64,000 bases of DNA from Sphingobacteriales bacterium (GCA_027486795.1 JAIXOI010000053.1:1-64000), one strand, 5' to 3'. Counted from the first letter of the stretch, positions 34,304-43,521 are shown. Translations and numbers: made by a program. Notes: generated by a model from the letters alone, not told the origin.

Positions 34304-34870
34304 ATGGCTACATACCAAACCGAGCCGATGTTGCAAGAACTGGAAGCCGATGTAAAGAAAGCGATACGCTCGGTGCAGCAAGAGTTTAAACCCCTTAGCA
34401 AACAGCAACTTAATTGGGTGCCTGCCCCAGGCAAATGGAGCATAAACGATTGCCTGGAGCATTTAAATATATACAGCCGCTACTACCAGCCACGGATACG
34501 CAAACAAGTGGAGCAAGGCGGTACACAGCCCAAAAGCACCTTTGCCGCAGGCTACTTTGGCGAAATGATGATGGTAATGAAACCCATGCCTGACGGCACT
34601 ATACGCAAACCCATGAGCACCTTAGGTAGCTACAACCCCGCCAAGCAAACCACCAAAAACGACCAAGCCCTGCAAGAGTTTTTGAGCCACCTAAACGATT
34701 TGCTCGATTTATTGAAAAAAGCACGCACCGTAAACCTCGAAAAACATAAAATCACCTCTACCCTCGGCCCTATATTGCGCTTTAAATTGGGCGATACGTA
34801 TCGTTTCCACATAGCGCACATACAGCGGCATTTGTTGCAGGCAAGCAATGTTAAGGCAGTGATGAATTAA
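34304..34870 (+). CDS. DinB-family (DinB_2) protein under a Crp/Fnr-type site
   Basis: 188 aa, four-helix DinB_2 fold. WVPAPGKWSINDCLEHL contains the first conserved histidine, and FHIAHIQRHLLQ near the C-terminus supplies the rest of the metal-binding triad. The ELEADVKKAIRSVQQEFKPL start is typical. The family is functionally diverse (thiol-dependent transferases, stress proteins). The FNR-type operator upstream suggests control by the adjacent Crp/Fnr regulator, perhaps in response to redox or nitrosative stress (inference). Confidence 0.85.
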   Translation: MATYQTEPMLQELEADVKKAIRSVQQEFKPLSKQQLNWVPAPGKWSINDCLEHLNIYSRYYQPRIRKQVEQGGTQPKSTFAAGYFGEMMMVMKPMPDGTIRKPMSTLGSYNPAKQTTKNDQALQEFLSHLNDLLDLLKKARTVNLEKHKITSTLGPILRFKLGDTYRFHIAHIQRHLLQASNVKAVMN

Positions 34871-34887
34871 ACCGGTCGTAACGATAA

Positions 34888-35121
34888 TCATCACAATGCG
34901 CGCTGGATGCCCTTCTAGAAAGCTTTAAGCAATTTGTAACCCGCCGAAAAGAACTGGCTTACCACAAGGAAAACTACCTGAACACCCTAAAATTTACACG
35001 TTACCTGCTAAACCTTAATGGCCGCGACAAAACCCGCAAAGAAGCTTTGGGCAAAAAAATACAAGGCACCAAAATATTGACCGAGAAGACCTGGCTGTTG
35101 GAGAAATTGGCAGAGCGGTGA
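34888..35121 (+). pseudogene. C-terminal remnant of an unidentified gene
   Basis: A 77-codon frame opens after a TAA at 34885-34887, has no ATG, and ends at TGA 35119-35121. Its sequence looks like genuine protein: LDALLESFKQFVTRRKELAY, then KFTRYLLNLNGRDKTRKEAL and a C-terminus TEKTWLLEKLAER. I cannot name the family. The missing start and its position right behind the DinB stop suggest a 5'-truncated gene. A CTG start at 34903 is a less likely alternative. Confidence 0.5.
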
Positions 35122-35123
35122 GG

Positions 35124-35918
35124 TTAATGGTTGGCGGGCTCATAATACGGGTACACCTCGCCCGCTGGGGCATAGCAACCATTTTCCAACTCTTCGAAAT
35201 GTGTAAACAACTGTTTAAACCAAAAAAACGCGGGCCTATTGAGACGCTTTAGTAGCTCGGCTATATCGGCATCCCGCTCGGCAGCCTCGTCCATACAAGT
35301 AGTGCCAATGGCTATTTTGCCCGTTGCACTACCTAGCCCGGGCACTTTGGTAGCCAAGCGGTTGGCATCGTTCAAGGCCCAATAGTCGCTCTCATCCCAA
35401 ATACTATCAGCCCCAGGGCCCATGGGCAACAGGCTGGGGAAATCGCTCCAGGCCTCAATAAACGTTATCTCGCCCGCATCGTTAAAGGTAAACTCCTCGT
35501 ATATGGGGCAGGTCATGCCACTATAGTTGAACACCACATGGCAACGGCAAAAAGGCTGCACGGCAAAGAAGCGACAATCGAGCTTATCGTATGACGTTGG
35601 GGTTAGCTTTAGCATGGGGTCGGTAACCAATACCATGTTTTTTTTGTAGCCAGTAAGCAATAGCCAAGGCTCCCACTCCCAGCGAATTGCCAGTTGCGCA
35701 TATCGGGGCTGCACCCAAATGGGTACATCCGATTGCATGGTTTGGAAATACTTTACACCCTGATCAATGTAGTATTCGGGGGTAAACTTGGGTGTTAATG
35801 TGGTAGCCAATGCCCCGTTTTCGGCGCAATCAACTTTGCGCTTATCTAAAGATGCATAGCCCCCAAAGCCCAATAAAACCAGCGCCAATAGGCAAACTAT
35901 TTTTGCAATGCTCCTCAT
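35124..35918 (-). CDS. Exported protein of unknown function
   Basis: 264 aa. An N-terminal hydrophobic segment (about 5-22) with Cys9 inside it acts as a signal or anchor. The mature part is rich in tryptophan and tyrosine (WEWEPWLLL) and cysteine (LDCRFFAVQPFCRCH), and contains TCPIYEEFTFNDAGEITFIE, which resembles a SnoaL/NTF2-like strand but is not convincing. A perfect TATTTTTG box (complement of 35932-35939) precedes the ATG by 13 nt. Function unknown. Confidence 0.7.
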   Translation of the reverse strand: MRSIAKIVCLLALVLLGFGGYASLDKRKVDCAENGALATTLTPKFTPEYYIDQGVKYFQTMQSDVPIWVQPRYAQLAIRWEWEPWLLLTGYKKNMVLVTDPMLKLTPTSYDKLDCRFFAVQPFCRCHVVFNYSGMTCPIYEEFTFNDAGEITFIEAWSDFPSLLPMGPGADSIWDESDYWALNDANRLATKVPGLGSATGKIAIGTTCMDEAAERDADIAELLKRLNRPAFFWFKQLFTHFEELENGCYAPAGEVYPYYEPANH

Positions 35919-36030
35919 ATATCAATGGTTGCAAAAATAACAATAAAATTTTTACCTTGTTGCCTTCCAATAACAACAGATCAAGCATCTGTGCAGTTTT
36001 TAAGCAAACTGCCACATGCTGCAACGACAG

Positions 36031-36059
36031 CAACTTTTCAATTGTAAGTTGTACTTTTG
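36031..36059 (+). promoter_or_regulatory. Promoter with a dyad for the 422-aa exported protein
   Basis: TACTTTTG (36052-36059) is a perfect -7 box. Directly upstream, CAACTT-N9-AAGTTG (36031-36051) is an inverted repeat occupying the spacer, a likely operator position. Confidence 0.5.
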
Positions 36060-36142
36060 CGTCCGAGTCCGTTTATATTTCAAAATTGATGTTTGGCAAA
36101 TCGTAATATACACCATAAATCATAAAAATCAACCAAATAACC

Positions 36143-37411
36143 ATGAAAAAGGCATTACTATTATTGGTTTTACTACCACTTGTAGCCATTCAATTGCTGG
36201 CGCAAAAACCTGACGACAACAAAATCGATTTCCAATTTCGCCAACTGCCACTAAACCCGCTCAACAAGGCTATTACGGGGTTTGTTTCGGAACTGATTAT
36301 TTCGAACGAGCAGGAGCTGTTGCAACTCAAAGAGCAATCGCTTGCAGAATACGATAAAAACATGGCCGAATACCAACAAAACAAAGCCAACGCCCAAGCC
36401 GACTACGATTATAAAATCAGCCACTGGGACGATTACATTAATGCTGCCAAAAAAGAACACGAAGTAGCCTTGGATGCATATAACAAAACGTTGGAATCAA
36501 TGAACCTGATTGAACGCTTGGCTTATCGCGAAACACACAGCCCCCCAGCGTTTGTAATGCCCCGTAAACCAACCGGACCTACTACTTATAGCGAGCCGAG
36601 ATACTATGCCCCTATAGAACTAGAGATACTGGACAAAAAGGAGCTTTTGCGCACCACTTACTTGCGCATTGATGGCTACGACCCTCAGCCAAGTGGTGGG
36701 GTGTATATTAAGGCTACTTTGTTCCCTTTCGAGGCAAAAGAGCCCGTAAGCACTACCACTCAGGTAAAGTATTACGACAACGCCAGCAAAACGTATCAAA
36801 CCAAAAACGTTACCACGGTTACTATTTCAGCCAAATACCCTATTTCGCTGGAGGTAGTAGATAAGGTAAGCGGTAAGGTATTGCTGAACACTATAATTGG
36901 GGGCGAGTTTGTAGGCTTTAACAATAGTACCCAAAGCGTAATTGAGGCCGACCTTTTGAACGGTAACTTTAAAAAACTGAGCAGCCTGTTAAACAGCAAG
37001 TACGGCTATGCTACCGAAACTCGCAAAACGATTATTTACACAATTAAGCCTAAAAAATTTGAATATCCTGAATACCAATCGGCATTTGAGAAGGCCATGA
37101 GCTTTTATAATACCCTGAAATATACCGACCAAGACCTTAGCGCGAACTTGAAAGAGGCCATAGCCCTTTGGGAAAAAGCCCTAACCGAATACGTGCCCAA
37201 CGATAGCAAGGTTCGTATTGATGAGGATGTAGTAAGGGCAACCTACTACAACCTAGTGGAGGGCTACCTTTGGCTAAACGACTATGACAAGGCCAACTCT
37301 TATCTTACCAAGCTGTTTGCCTTTAAGCTACGCGATAACGAAAAAAGCGCCATTGACGCTTACAAAGATTTCATTAACGACCAGAAGGAGCGCTACTTAG
37401 CTAATAAGTAA
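36143..37411 (+). CDS. Exported coiled-coil/beta protein of unknown function
   Basis: 422 aa with a clear signal peptide (MKKALLLLVLLPLVAIQLLA). After it comes a helical, charged stretch (about 50-120, EQELLQLKEQSLAEYDKNMA), then a beta-rich middle, and a helical TPR-like C-terminus (DEDVVRATYYNLVEGYLWLN). It is not recognised. Probably periplasmic or outer-membrane associated. It has its own promoter with a dyad and a strong terminator, so it is a monocistronic, possibly regulated gene. Confidence 0.75.
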   Translation: MKKALLLLVLLPLVAIQLLAQKPDDNKIDFQFRQLPLNPLNKAITGFVSELIISNEQELLQLKEQSLAEYDKNMAEYQQNKANAQADYDYKISHWDDYINAAKKEHEVALDAYNKTLESMNLIERLAYRETHSPPAFVMPRKPTGPTTYSEPRYYAPIELEILDKKELLRTTYLRIDGYDPQPSGGVYIKATLFPFEAKEPVSTTTQVKYYDNASKTYQTKNVTTVTISAKYPISLEVVDKVSGKVLLNTIIGGEFVGFNNSTQSVIEADLLNGNFKKLSSLLNSKYGYATETRKTIIYTIKPKKFEYPEYQSAFEKAMSFYNTLKYTDQDLSANLKEAIALWEKALTEYVPNDSKVRIDEDVVRATYYNLVEGYLWLNDYDKANSYLTKLFAFKLRDNEKSAIDAYKDFINDQKERYLANK

Positions 37412-37430
37412 AGCCAAAGCAAGCAATACC

Positions 37431-37473
37431 CAAAACCCTAAGGCACAGCTTGTGTTTTGGGGTTTTGTTTTTT
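37431..37473 (+). terminator. Intrinsic terminator
   Basis: CAAAACCC (37431-37438) pairs with GGGTTTTG (37460-37467), with an inner CACA/TGTG pair, followed by TTTTTT. The remaining spacer to 37628 holds nothing recognisable. Confidence 0.75.
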
Positions 37474-37628
37474 AGATGGCTAGGTGTGTTAAGGATATAG
37501 CATTATTGCCAACTCATGCCAAAACGTTCGGCCGTAACAAACACCTCGTTTTAAGCAACAAAAAATACTGCTGCATTGTATTTAGCCCTGAAGAGTCATA
37601 ATTTTGCAATAAATAAATCGCACTTAAC

Positions 37629-38828
37629 CTAACATCTTTCATATACCACCGCGGCACCCTGGCCCACACCAATGCACATGGTGGCCAGTCCGTAGCGAAC
37701 TTGGCGCTTCTGCATTTCGTGTATTAAAGTAGCTGTTATGCGCGCGCCTGAGCAGCCCAGCGGGTGACCCAGGGCAATGGCACCGCCGTTTACGTTTACT
37801 ATTTCGGGGTTAAGGCCCAAACCTTGTATGCACGCCAACGATTGAGAGGCAAATGCCTCATTAAGCTCTACCAACCCTAGGTCGTTAGCAGTAAGTCCGG
37901 CACGCTTTAGTGCTTTTTGGCTGGCTGGTATGGGGCCAACGCCCATTACCGATGGGTGCACACCTGCAACGCCCATAGATACTACCTGTGCCAACGGGGT
38001 TAGGTTAAGGCGTTTCAATGTGTCTTCACTTACCAGCAACATAGCGGCAGCTCCGTCGTTTATACCCGAAGAGTTGCCAGCCGTTACGCTACCATCTTTC
38101 TTAAAGGCAGGTTTTAAGCTTGCCAGTTGCTCCAAAGTACTCAATCGTGGGTGCTCGTCGGTATCTACTATTATTGGTTCACCTTTGCGCTGAGGCAAGC
38201 TTACTGGAGCCAATTCTGCCTTAAACCTACCCGCTTCGTGGGCAGCATGGTATTTCAATTGGCTATTGCGGGCAAACTCGTCTTGCGCCTCGCGACTAAT
38301 TTTCCATTGTTCGGCCACGTTTTCGGCAGTTTCGCCCATACTGTAAGGGTAGTAAATTGCCGAAAGTGCACTGTTTACAAACCGCCAACCGAGGGTAGTA
38401 TCATAGGTTTCAGGTAAGCGACCAAAGGCCGTATCGCTCTTAGCCATTACAAACGGGGCACGGCTCATGCTCTCAACACCGCCAGCTATATATGCATCGC
38501 CATCTCCGTTCAAAATAGCTCGGCTCGAGTCCATCACCGCTTGCAAGCCCGATGCACAAAGCCTGTTTACCGTTACGCCGCCTACCTCAATGGGCAAGCC
38601 AGCCAATAGCAAGGCCATGCGGGCCACGTTGCGGTTGTCTTCGCCAGCTTGGTTGGCAGCACCCAGCACCACATCTTCCAACAGTTTCGGGTCGAAGCTG
38701 GGGTTGCGCTGCATTAAGCTCCTAATGGCCTGTGCAGCCAAATCATCGGGGCGCACACTGCTCAGCGCACCGGCATATTTACCAATGGGGGTGCGCACGG
38801 CATCAACTATATAAGCGGCTTTCGACAT
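37629..38828 (-). CDS. Acetyl-CoA acyltransferase (thiolase)
   Basis: 399 aa, the full thiolase length. The acyl-acceptor cysteine is in NRLCASGLQAV, the histidine in ALGHPLGCSGAR, and the proton-shuttling cysteine in MCIGVGQGAA. It catalyses thiolytic cleavage of 3-ketoacyl-CoA in beta-oxidation or the beta-ketoadipate pathway; the sequence style is PcaF/FadA-like. A perfect TACTTTTG box (38854-38861, minus strand) lies 25 nt before the start. No hydratase or dehydrogenase partner is adjacent. Confidence 0.93.
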   Translation of the reverse strand: MSKAAYIVDAVRTPIGKYAGALSSVRPDDLAAQAIRSLMQRNPSFDPKLLEDVVLGAANQAGEDNRNVARMALLLAGLPIEVGGVTVNRLCASGLQAVMDSSRAILNGDGDAYIAGGVESMSRAPFVMAKSDTAFGRLPETYDTTLGWRFVNSALSAIYYPYSMGETAENVAEQWKISREAQDEFARNSQLKYHAAHEAGRFKAELAPVSLPQRKGEPIIVDTDEHPRLSTLEQLASLKPAFKKDGSVTAGNSSGINDGAAAMLLVSEDTLKRLNLTPLAQVVSMGVAGVHPSVMGVGPIPASQKALKRAGLTANDLGLVELNEAFASQSLACIQGLGLNPEIVNVNGGAIALGHPLGCSGARITATLIHEMQKRQVRYGLATMCIGVGQGAAVVYERC

Positions 38829-38853
38829 AACGCGGGTTGTTTTTTAATTACTA

Positions 38854-38861
38854 CAAAAGTA
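38854..38861 (-). promoter_or_regulatory. -7 box of the thiolase gene
   Basis: TACTTTTG on the minus strand, perfect match, in the 105-bp divergent spacer. On the plus strand, TTACTTTGCAGC at 38894-38905 can serve the DUF4293 gene. Confidence 0.5.
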
Positions 38862-38933
38862 ACTCCAATAATACAATTTGCCCTAAGGTTTATTTACTTT
38901 GCAGCATTGTTTACCCCAAAACCCATTGCTGCT

Positions 38934-39350
38934 ATGATACAACGCATCCAATCTGTTTATTTATTTCTGGCACTTTTAGCATTGGGCGGGTTATTTTCTA
39001 GGTTGCCATTAATTACGTTGAATGGCAGCGCGGCAAACGACACCTTGTACGTTATCGAACAGCTATTTATCGGTCTGTCTGCCTTTATTACCTTATTTAG
39101 TGTCTTTTTGTATGCCAACCGCAAACGCCAAATGATGACCGTGAAAGGTGCCATATTGCTCATGGTTATTGCTTTGTTTGCCATTGCTGCCGATTATTTT
39201 TCTGTTATGGGCAAAGATGTAATTGTTCAAGAGTTGAATGTCGATCCTTTTGTAGTAATTGGCACCGTAGCTTTAATACTTCAGATACTGGGCCACCGCG
39301 GCATAGCTGCCGATGAAAAGCTGGTGCGCCAAGCAGATAGGTTGCGATAA
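38934..39350 (+). CDS. DUF4293 membrane protein
   Basis: 138 aa from ATG 38934 (MIQRIQSVYLFLA); an in-frame upstream start at 38907 adds an unconserved stretch. Four transmembrane helices, with the conserved Bacteroidota-specific ending DEKLVRQADRLR after the last one. The function of DUF4293 is unknown. Its presence supports the taxonomic placement. Confidence 0.88.
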   Translation: MIQRIQSVYLFLALLALGGLFSRLPLITLNGSAANDTLYVIEQLFIGLSAFITLFSVFLYANRKRQMMTVKGAILLMVIALFAIAADYFSVMGKDVIVQELNVDPFVVIGTVALILQILGHRGIAADEKLVRQADRLR

Positions 39351-39452
39351 GCAATAGTAAGTTTCCTAATGTTTGTATGCCTATCTTTTATTCAACTGCC
39401 ATACAACCACTTGACCCATCTTTGCATCTTATGAAGTAGTGCGGCAATTGTT

Positions 39453-39460
39453 TAATTTTG
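39453..39460 (+). promoter_or_regulatory. -7 box of the serpin gene
   Basis: TAATTTTG followed by CAGCA. It lies downstream of the most upstream possible ATG (39439) and so argues that translation begins at 39478 or 39487. Confidence 0.55.
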
Positions 39461-39477
39461 CAGCACATGCCATTACC

Positions 39478-40671
39478 ATGTACCTTATGAGAGCCTTTTT
39501 GATAGGTTTGGTTGCCCTTGTGCTATTTGCCACCTCGTGTACCAAAACCCCCGCTATAAACGACGAGAGCGATGTTTTTCGCCAAAAGCTGCTAGATGCA
39601 AATAATGCATTTAGTATCGAGTTGTTGCAACAAACCCACCTTGAAAACGACTCAGCGAATCTAGTACTTTCGCCATTGAGCCTTACCGTAGGCCTTAGTG
39701 TGCTTGCCAATGGTGCCGAAGGTGCTACCCGAGAAGCCATTTTAGCGGCCTTAGAAATGCAGGGCTTGAGCCTTACCGACGTAAACCAAACGTATAAATC
39801 AATAATGGCCGAGCTGCCCAGTAGCGACCCAAGTGTGGAGCTTTCTTTGGCAAACTCTATATGGTTAAGGAACGGTATACCAGTAAAAACCATTTTTGAG
39901 CAGATAAACCAGTTGTATTATCAGGTTTCGCTGCAGCAAATCGATTTTTCGAGCCCTACGGCCATCGAAACCATTAACAACTGGGTAAACAACGCTACAG
40001 GAGGCAACATACAGGATATTATTGACCAACTAATGGAAGGGCAAGGTATTTATGTGATAAATAGCCTTTGGTTTAATGCGCGCTTTAAACAGGCATTTGA
40101 TAGCACCCTTACTACCCAACAACCTTTTTATGTGGGCTATAGCCAGACGGTGCCAGTAAATATGATGAGCGGCCGTGGTATGAAATATGGCTACTTTGCC
40201 GACAATGAGGTAAAAATTGCCGATTTGCCTTATGAAAACGGCACCTTTTCTTTCACCATTATTATGCCCGCCGATGTAAGCAACATCGACCAATTGATAA
40301 ACAATTTGACGGTATCTCGTTGGAACACTTGGATGAATGGTTTGAGCTACGACGCCTCACCAACCTTATTTTTACCTAAGTTTCAAATTGATTATAACAG
40401 CTTTTTGAAACCATTGCTAGTAAATTTGGGCATGGGTATTGCTTTTGAAGATGGCTCTGATTTTAGCAATATTACCGAATCAGTGCTTTCTATTTCAGAT
40501 TTAAAGCACAAAACTTCCATTTCGGTATCAGAGGCAGGGGTAATACCTACCGAGCCCAATTCGGTTTCGTCGAGTACGTTCTCTGTAAATAAGCCATTTA
40601 TAATTGCAGTGCGCGAAAAAGATTCGGGCCGCATGCTGATGATAGGCAAGGTAGTGAACCCAAGCTTATAA
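39478..40671 (+). CDS. Serpin-family lipoprotein with short reactive loop
   Basis: 397 aa from ATG 39478 (39487 is equally possible). A lipoprotein signal ends in the lipobox LFATSC. The serpin fold is clear: LVLSPLSLTVGLSVLANGAE, then TINNWVNNATGGNIQDII, NSLWFNARFKQAF, a serpin breach region HKTSISVSEAG, and C-terminal KPFIIAVREKDSGRMLMIGK. The hinge is SEAGVIPTEP rather than the EEGTEAAAAT of inhibitory serpins, and only about twenty residues lie between it and NKPF, shorter than usual. It may be a non-inhibitory serpin or target an unusual protease. It should be anchored in the envelope. Confidence 0.9.
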   Translation: MYLMRAFLIGLVALVLFATSCTKTPAINDESDVFRQKLLDANNAFSIELLQQTHLENDSANLVLSPLSLTVGLSVLANGAEGATREAILAALEMQGLSLTDVNQTYKSIMAELPSSDPSVELSLANSIWLRNGIPVKTIFEQINQLYYQVSLQQIDFSSPTAIETINNWVNNATGGNIQDIIDQLMEGQGIYVINSLWFNARFKQAFDSTLTTQQPFYVGYSQTVPVNMMSGRGMKYGYFADNEVKIADLPYENGTFSFTIIMPADVSNIDQLINNLTVSRWNTWMNGLSYDASPTLFLPKFQIDYNSFLKPLLVNLGMGIAFEDGSDFSNITESVLSISDLKHKTSISVSEAGVIPTEPNSVSSSTFSVNKPFIIAVREKDSGRMLMIGKVVNPSL

Positions 40672-40675
40672 TTAA

Positions 40676-41710
40676 TTATCTACCGCCAAGGGTATTGCTT
40701 AGGTGCAATGCCCATTTCCAAGCAGTTTGCATCATCTCTTTTAGCGAGTATTGCGGTTGCCAACCGAGTATTTGAGTAGCCTTGGTTCTATCAGCATACA
40801 CGGCTACTACATCGCCAGGCCGGCGCGGGGCATATTGCCAAGGCAATTTCACACCTGTTGATTCTTCAAAGGCTGTAATTACTTCTACCACTGTTGAACC
40901 TTCGCCGCTGCCAAGGTTAAATACCTCAACAGGCTCAATTGCATTGTCAGCCAGCAAATGTTTGATAGCCAGCGTGTGGGCATGGGCAATATCGCAAACG
41001 TGTATATAGTCGCGCACACAGGTACCGTCGCGGGTAGGGTAATCGTTGCCGTACACCATCAAAGTACTTCGCTTACCCAGCGCAGTGTCCGTAATCAAAG
41101 GAGCAAGATTGTTGGGCTTAAAAGTGGCATACTCGCCCAACTGTGCCGATGGATGCGCCCCAATGGGGTTAAAATAGCGTAATAGGGTAGCTCGTTGCGT
41201 TGGGTATGCGGTTGCAAAGTCACGAATAATGTCTTCTCCCATTTGTTTGGTGCGCGCGTATGGCGATTCGGCTTCTTTGCGCGGTGTTAATTCGGTTACG
41301 GGCAGCACTTCGGGCTGGCCGTATACTGAGCAAGAAGAAGAGAATACGAAATTGGGCACCCCATATACTTGAGCATAGTGCAGCACATTGACAAGCGAGT
41401 TGAGGTTATTCTCAAAGTACATCAACGGCAACTGCACCGACTCTGGCACGCTCATAAAAGCGGCAAAGTGAATGATGCCCGCTAAATCAGGATGGTCTTT
41501 AAAAATGATTTCTGTAGACTGTTTATGGGCAAGGTTGATGGCGTAATTTTGCACCTTGATGCCCGTAATGGCTTCAATGCCATCCAAGCGTTGAGTGCTG
41601 GCGCGAGATAGGTCGTCGGCACAAACAACCTCATAACCGTTCTCTATTAAATCAACAATAGTATGCGAACCAATATAGCCGCATCCGCCGGTTACCAGTA
41701 TTTTGGCCAT
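40676..41710 (-). CDS. galE: UDP-glucose 4-epimerase
   Basis: 344 aa extended SDR enzyme interconverting UDP-glucose and UDP-galactose. The NAD-binding loop GGCGYIGSH is at the N-terminus; the SSSCSVYG serine region and the catalytic YxxxK, here YARTK, are present, along with the GalE-typical RYFNPIGAHPS and GTCVRDYIHV blocks. It forms an operon with the epimerase/dehydratase and RmlA genes (2-nt and 12-nt spacers), which supplies nucleotide sugars for surface polysaccharide. Confidence 0.93.
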   Translation of the reverse strand: MAKILVTGGCGYIGSHTIVDLIENGYEVVCADDLSRASTQRLDGIEAITGIKVQNYAINLAHKQSTEIIFKDHPDLAGIIHFAAFMSVPESVQLPLMYFENNLNSLVNVLHYAQVYGVPNFVFSSSCSVYGQPEVLPVTELTPRKEAESPYARTKQMGEDIIRDFATAYPTQRATLLRYFNPIGAHPSAQLGEYATFKPNNLAPLITDTALGKRSTLMVYGNDYPTRDGTCVRDYIHVCDIAHAHTLAIKHLLADNAIEPVEVFNLGSGEGSTVVEVITAFEESTGVKLPWQYAPRRPGDVVAVYADRTKATQILGWQPQYSLKEMMQTAWKWALHLSNTLGGR

Positions 41711-41712
41711 GC

Positions 41713-42645
41713 CTATTTAAATTTACCCGAATCGATGATTTTTTGGATTCCCACTTCAAGCGGTGTAATCTCACGGTCCATCAATTCTTTCATCTTAGTA
41801 ATATCCGGCACACGGCGCAACATATCGCCTTCGGCCAATGGTGGTAAGTGAATTACTTTCGATTTGGAGTTGGTTAATTTGATAATCATGTTGGCCAATT
41901 CCAGTACCGAAATTTCCACATCGCTACCTATGTTCACAATATCGTTCAAGCACATGTTTTTGAACAAGGTATTGGTGGTAGCCATAATGTTATCGTCCAC
42001 ATAGCAGAAGGTGCGGCTTTGCTGGCCATCGCCATAAACGGTAATATCCTTCCCTTTCACCGCCATGTTAATGAAGCGCGACATCACAAAATCGGTACTT
42101 TGCTTAGGTCCAAAAGTGTTGAAGAACCTGAAAATAGTATAGTCAAGATCAAACTCCAGCTTATACGATTTGCAATAAGCCTCACCAATATTTTTTACCA
42201 CAGCATAAGGCAAGCGGCTATTAAGTGGGGTGGTATATTCATTTTGCGGCAAAGTAGTTGGCTCGCCGTATACTTCTGATGATGAAGCATAGAAAATGCG
42301 ACGTACACCTGTGTTTTTGCAAAGGTTCAGCACGTTTTTAATGCCATCGGTATCGTTCAGCACCATTACGGGGTTTTCAAGGGTGCGCTGCACCCCTACA
42401 ACTGCCGCATAATGGAAAACGTAATCGAACGAATAAGACACCATTACAGGCGTAATATCGTTAATATCATTTACGTCGCACTTAATAAACCTCCAATTAG
42501 GCTTGTCTTTGCTCGGCAACCGGTTCAGTTTTCCGGTAAGCAGATTGTCTACAATTACCACAAAGTTTTCTGGGTCTTCAATCAGCTTGTCGGCCATGCT
42601 GCTAGCAATAAATCCAGCGCCGCCAGTTACCAGAATTTTTCTCAT
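41713..42645 (-). CDS. NAD-dependent sugar epimerase/dehydratase
   Basis: 310 aa extended SDR protein. It has GGAGFIASS for NAD binding, ASSSEVYGEP, and the catalytic Tyr-Lys pair in YAVVK, with RFFNTFGPKQ after it. The overall pattern is close to UDP-glucuronate decarboxylases and dTDP-glucose 4,6-dehydratases. The substrate-defining residues cannot be decided by eye. It is the middle gene of the galE-rmlA operon, so its product probably enters the same polysaccharide pathway. Confidence 0.85.
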   Translation of the reverse strand: MRKILVTGGAGFIASSMADKLIEDPENFVVIVDNLLTGKLNRLPSKDKPNWRFIKCDVNDINDITPVMVSYSFDYVFHYAAVVGVQRTLENPVMVLNDTDGIKNVLNLCKNTGVRRIFYASSSEVYGEPTTLPQNEYTTPLNSRLPYAVVKNIGEAYCKSYKLEFDLDYTIFRFFNTFGPKQSTDFVMSRFINMAVKGKDITVYGDGQQSRTFCYVDDNIMATTNTLFKNMCLNDIVNIGSDVEISVLELANMIIKLTNSKSKVIHLPPLAEGDMLRRVPDITKMKELMDREITPLEVGIQKIIDSGKFK

Positions 42646-42657
42646 CGGAAGGGACTA

Positions 42658-43521
42658 TTATTGGTTGAGTATGTTCAATAAATATTGGCCATAGCCACTT
42701 TTAATAAGCGGTTGGGCTAGTTTTTCAAATTGGTCACGGTCAATAAATCCCTTTTTCAAAGCTATTTCTTCAATACAGCCTATTTTTTGACCTTGGCGCG
42801 CCTCGATTACCTGCACAAATTGCGATGCTTGCATCAACGAATCAAAGGTGCCAGTATCAAGCCAGGCTGTTCCGCGGTCTAATATACCTACTTTTAGTTT
42901 ATTGCGGCGCAGATATTCTTTGTTTACATCGGTTATTTCGTATTCTCCACGTGGGCTAGGCTGTAAGTTCTTAGCTATTTCTACTACGCTATTATCGTAA
43001 AAGTAAAGGCCCGGTACTGCATAGTTCGACTTTGGTTTCAATGGCTTTTCTTCAATTGATAAGGCTTTAAAATCTATATCAAACTCAACCACACCGTACC
43101 TTTCAGGGTCGCTTACATGATACGCAAAAATTACACCGCCATCAGGCTCGGTAAACTGGCTAAGCAGGCTGCCCAAACCCGAACGATAGAAGATGTTATC
43201 GCCCAAAATTAAGGCTACGTTATCATTGCCAATAAACTCTTCTCCAAGCACAAAAGCTTGGGCTAAGCCATTTGGTACTTCTTGTATCTTATACTCAATA
43301 TTAAGGCCGTATTGGTTGCCATTACCAAATAGCTTCTCGAAATTCGGCAAGTCTTGCGGGGTAGAAATAATAAGTATGTCCTTAATACCCGCTAACATCA
43401 ACACCGACAACGGATAGTAGATCATGGGCTTATCATAGATAGGCATAATCTGCTTGCTAATTGCGTAAGTTATCGGGTAAAGCCTGGTTCCTGAACCTCC
43501 TGCTAGTATAATTCCTTTCAA
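42658..43521 (-). CDS. rmlA: Glucose-1-phosphate thymidylyltransferase
   Basis: 287 aa. It makes dTDP-glucose from glucose-1-phosphate and dTTP, the first step to dTDP-rhamnose and related sugars. The nucleotide-binding loop [26 protein letters not shown] and [10 protein letters not shown] are all present, with the RmlA-typical GTAWLDTGT. It starts at TTG 43521; no ATG precedes the conserved [10 protein letters not shown] perfect TACCTTTG box lies 21 nt upstream. It is the first gene of the operon. RmlB, C and D are not adjacent. Confidence 0.93.
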   Translation of the reverse strand: MKGIILAGGSGTRLYPITYAISKQIMPIYDKPMIYYPLSVLMLAGIKDILIISTPQDLPNFEKLFGNGNQYGLNIEYKIQEVPNGLAQAFVLGEEFIGNDNVALILGDNIFYRSGLGSLLSQFTEPDGGVIFAYHVSDPERYGVVEFDIDFKALSIEEKPLKPKSNYAVPGLYFYDNSVVEIAKNLQPSPRGEYEITDVNKEYLRRNKLKVGILDRGTAWLDTGTFDSLMQASQFVQVIEARQGQKIGCIEEIALKKGFIDRDQFEKLAQPLIKSGYGQYLLNILNQ

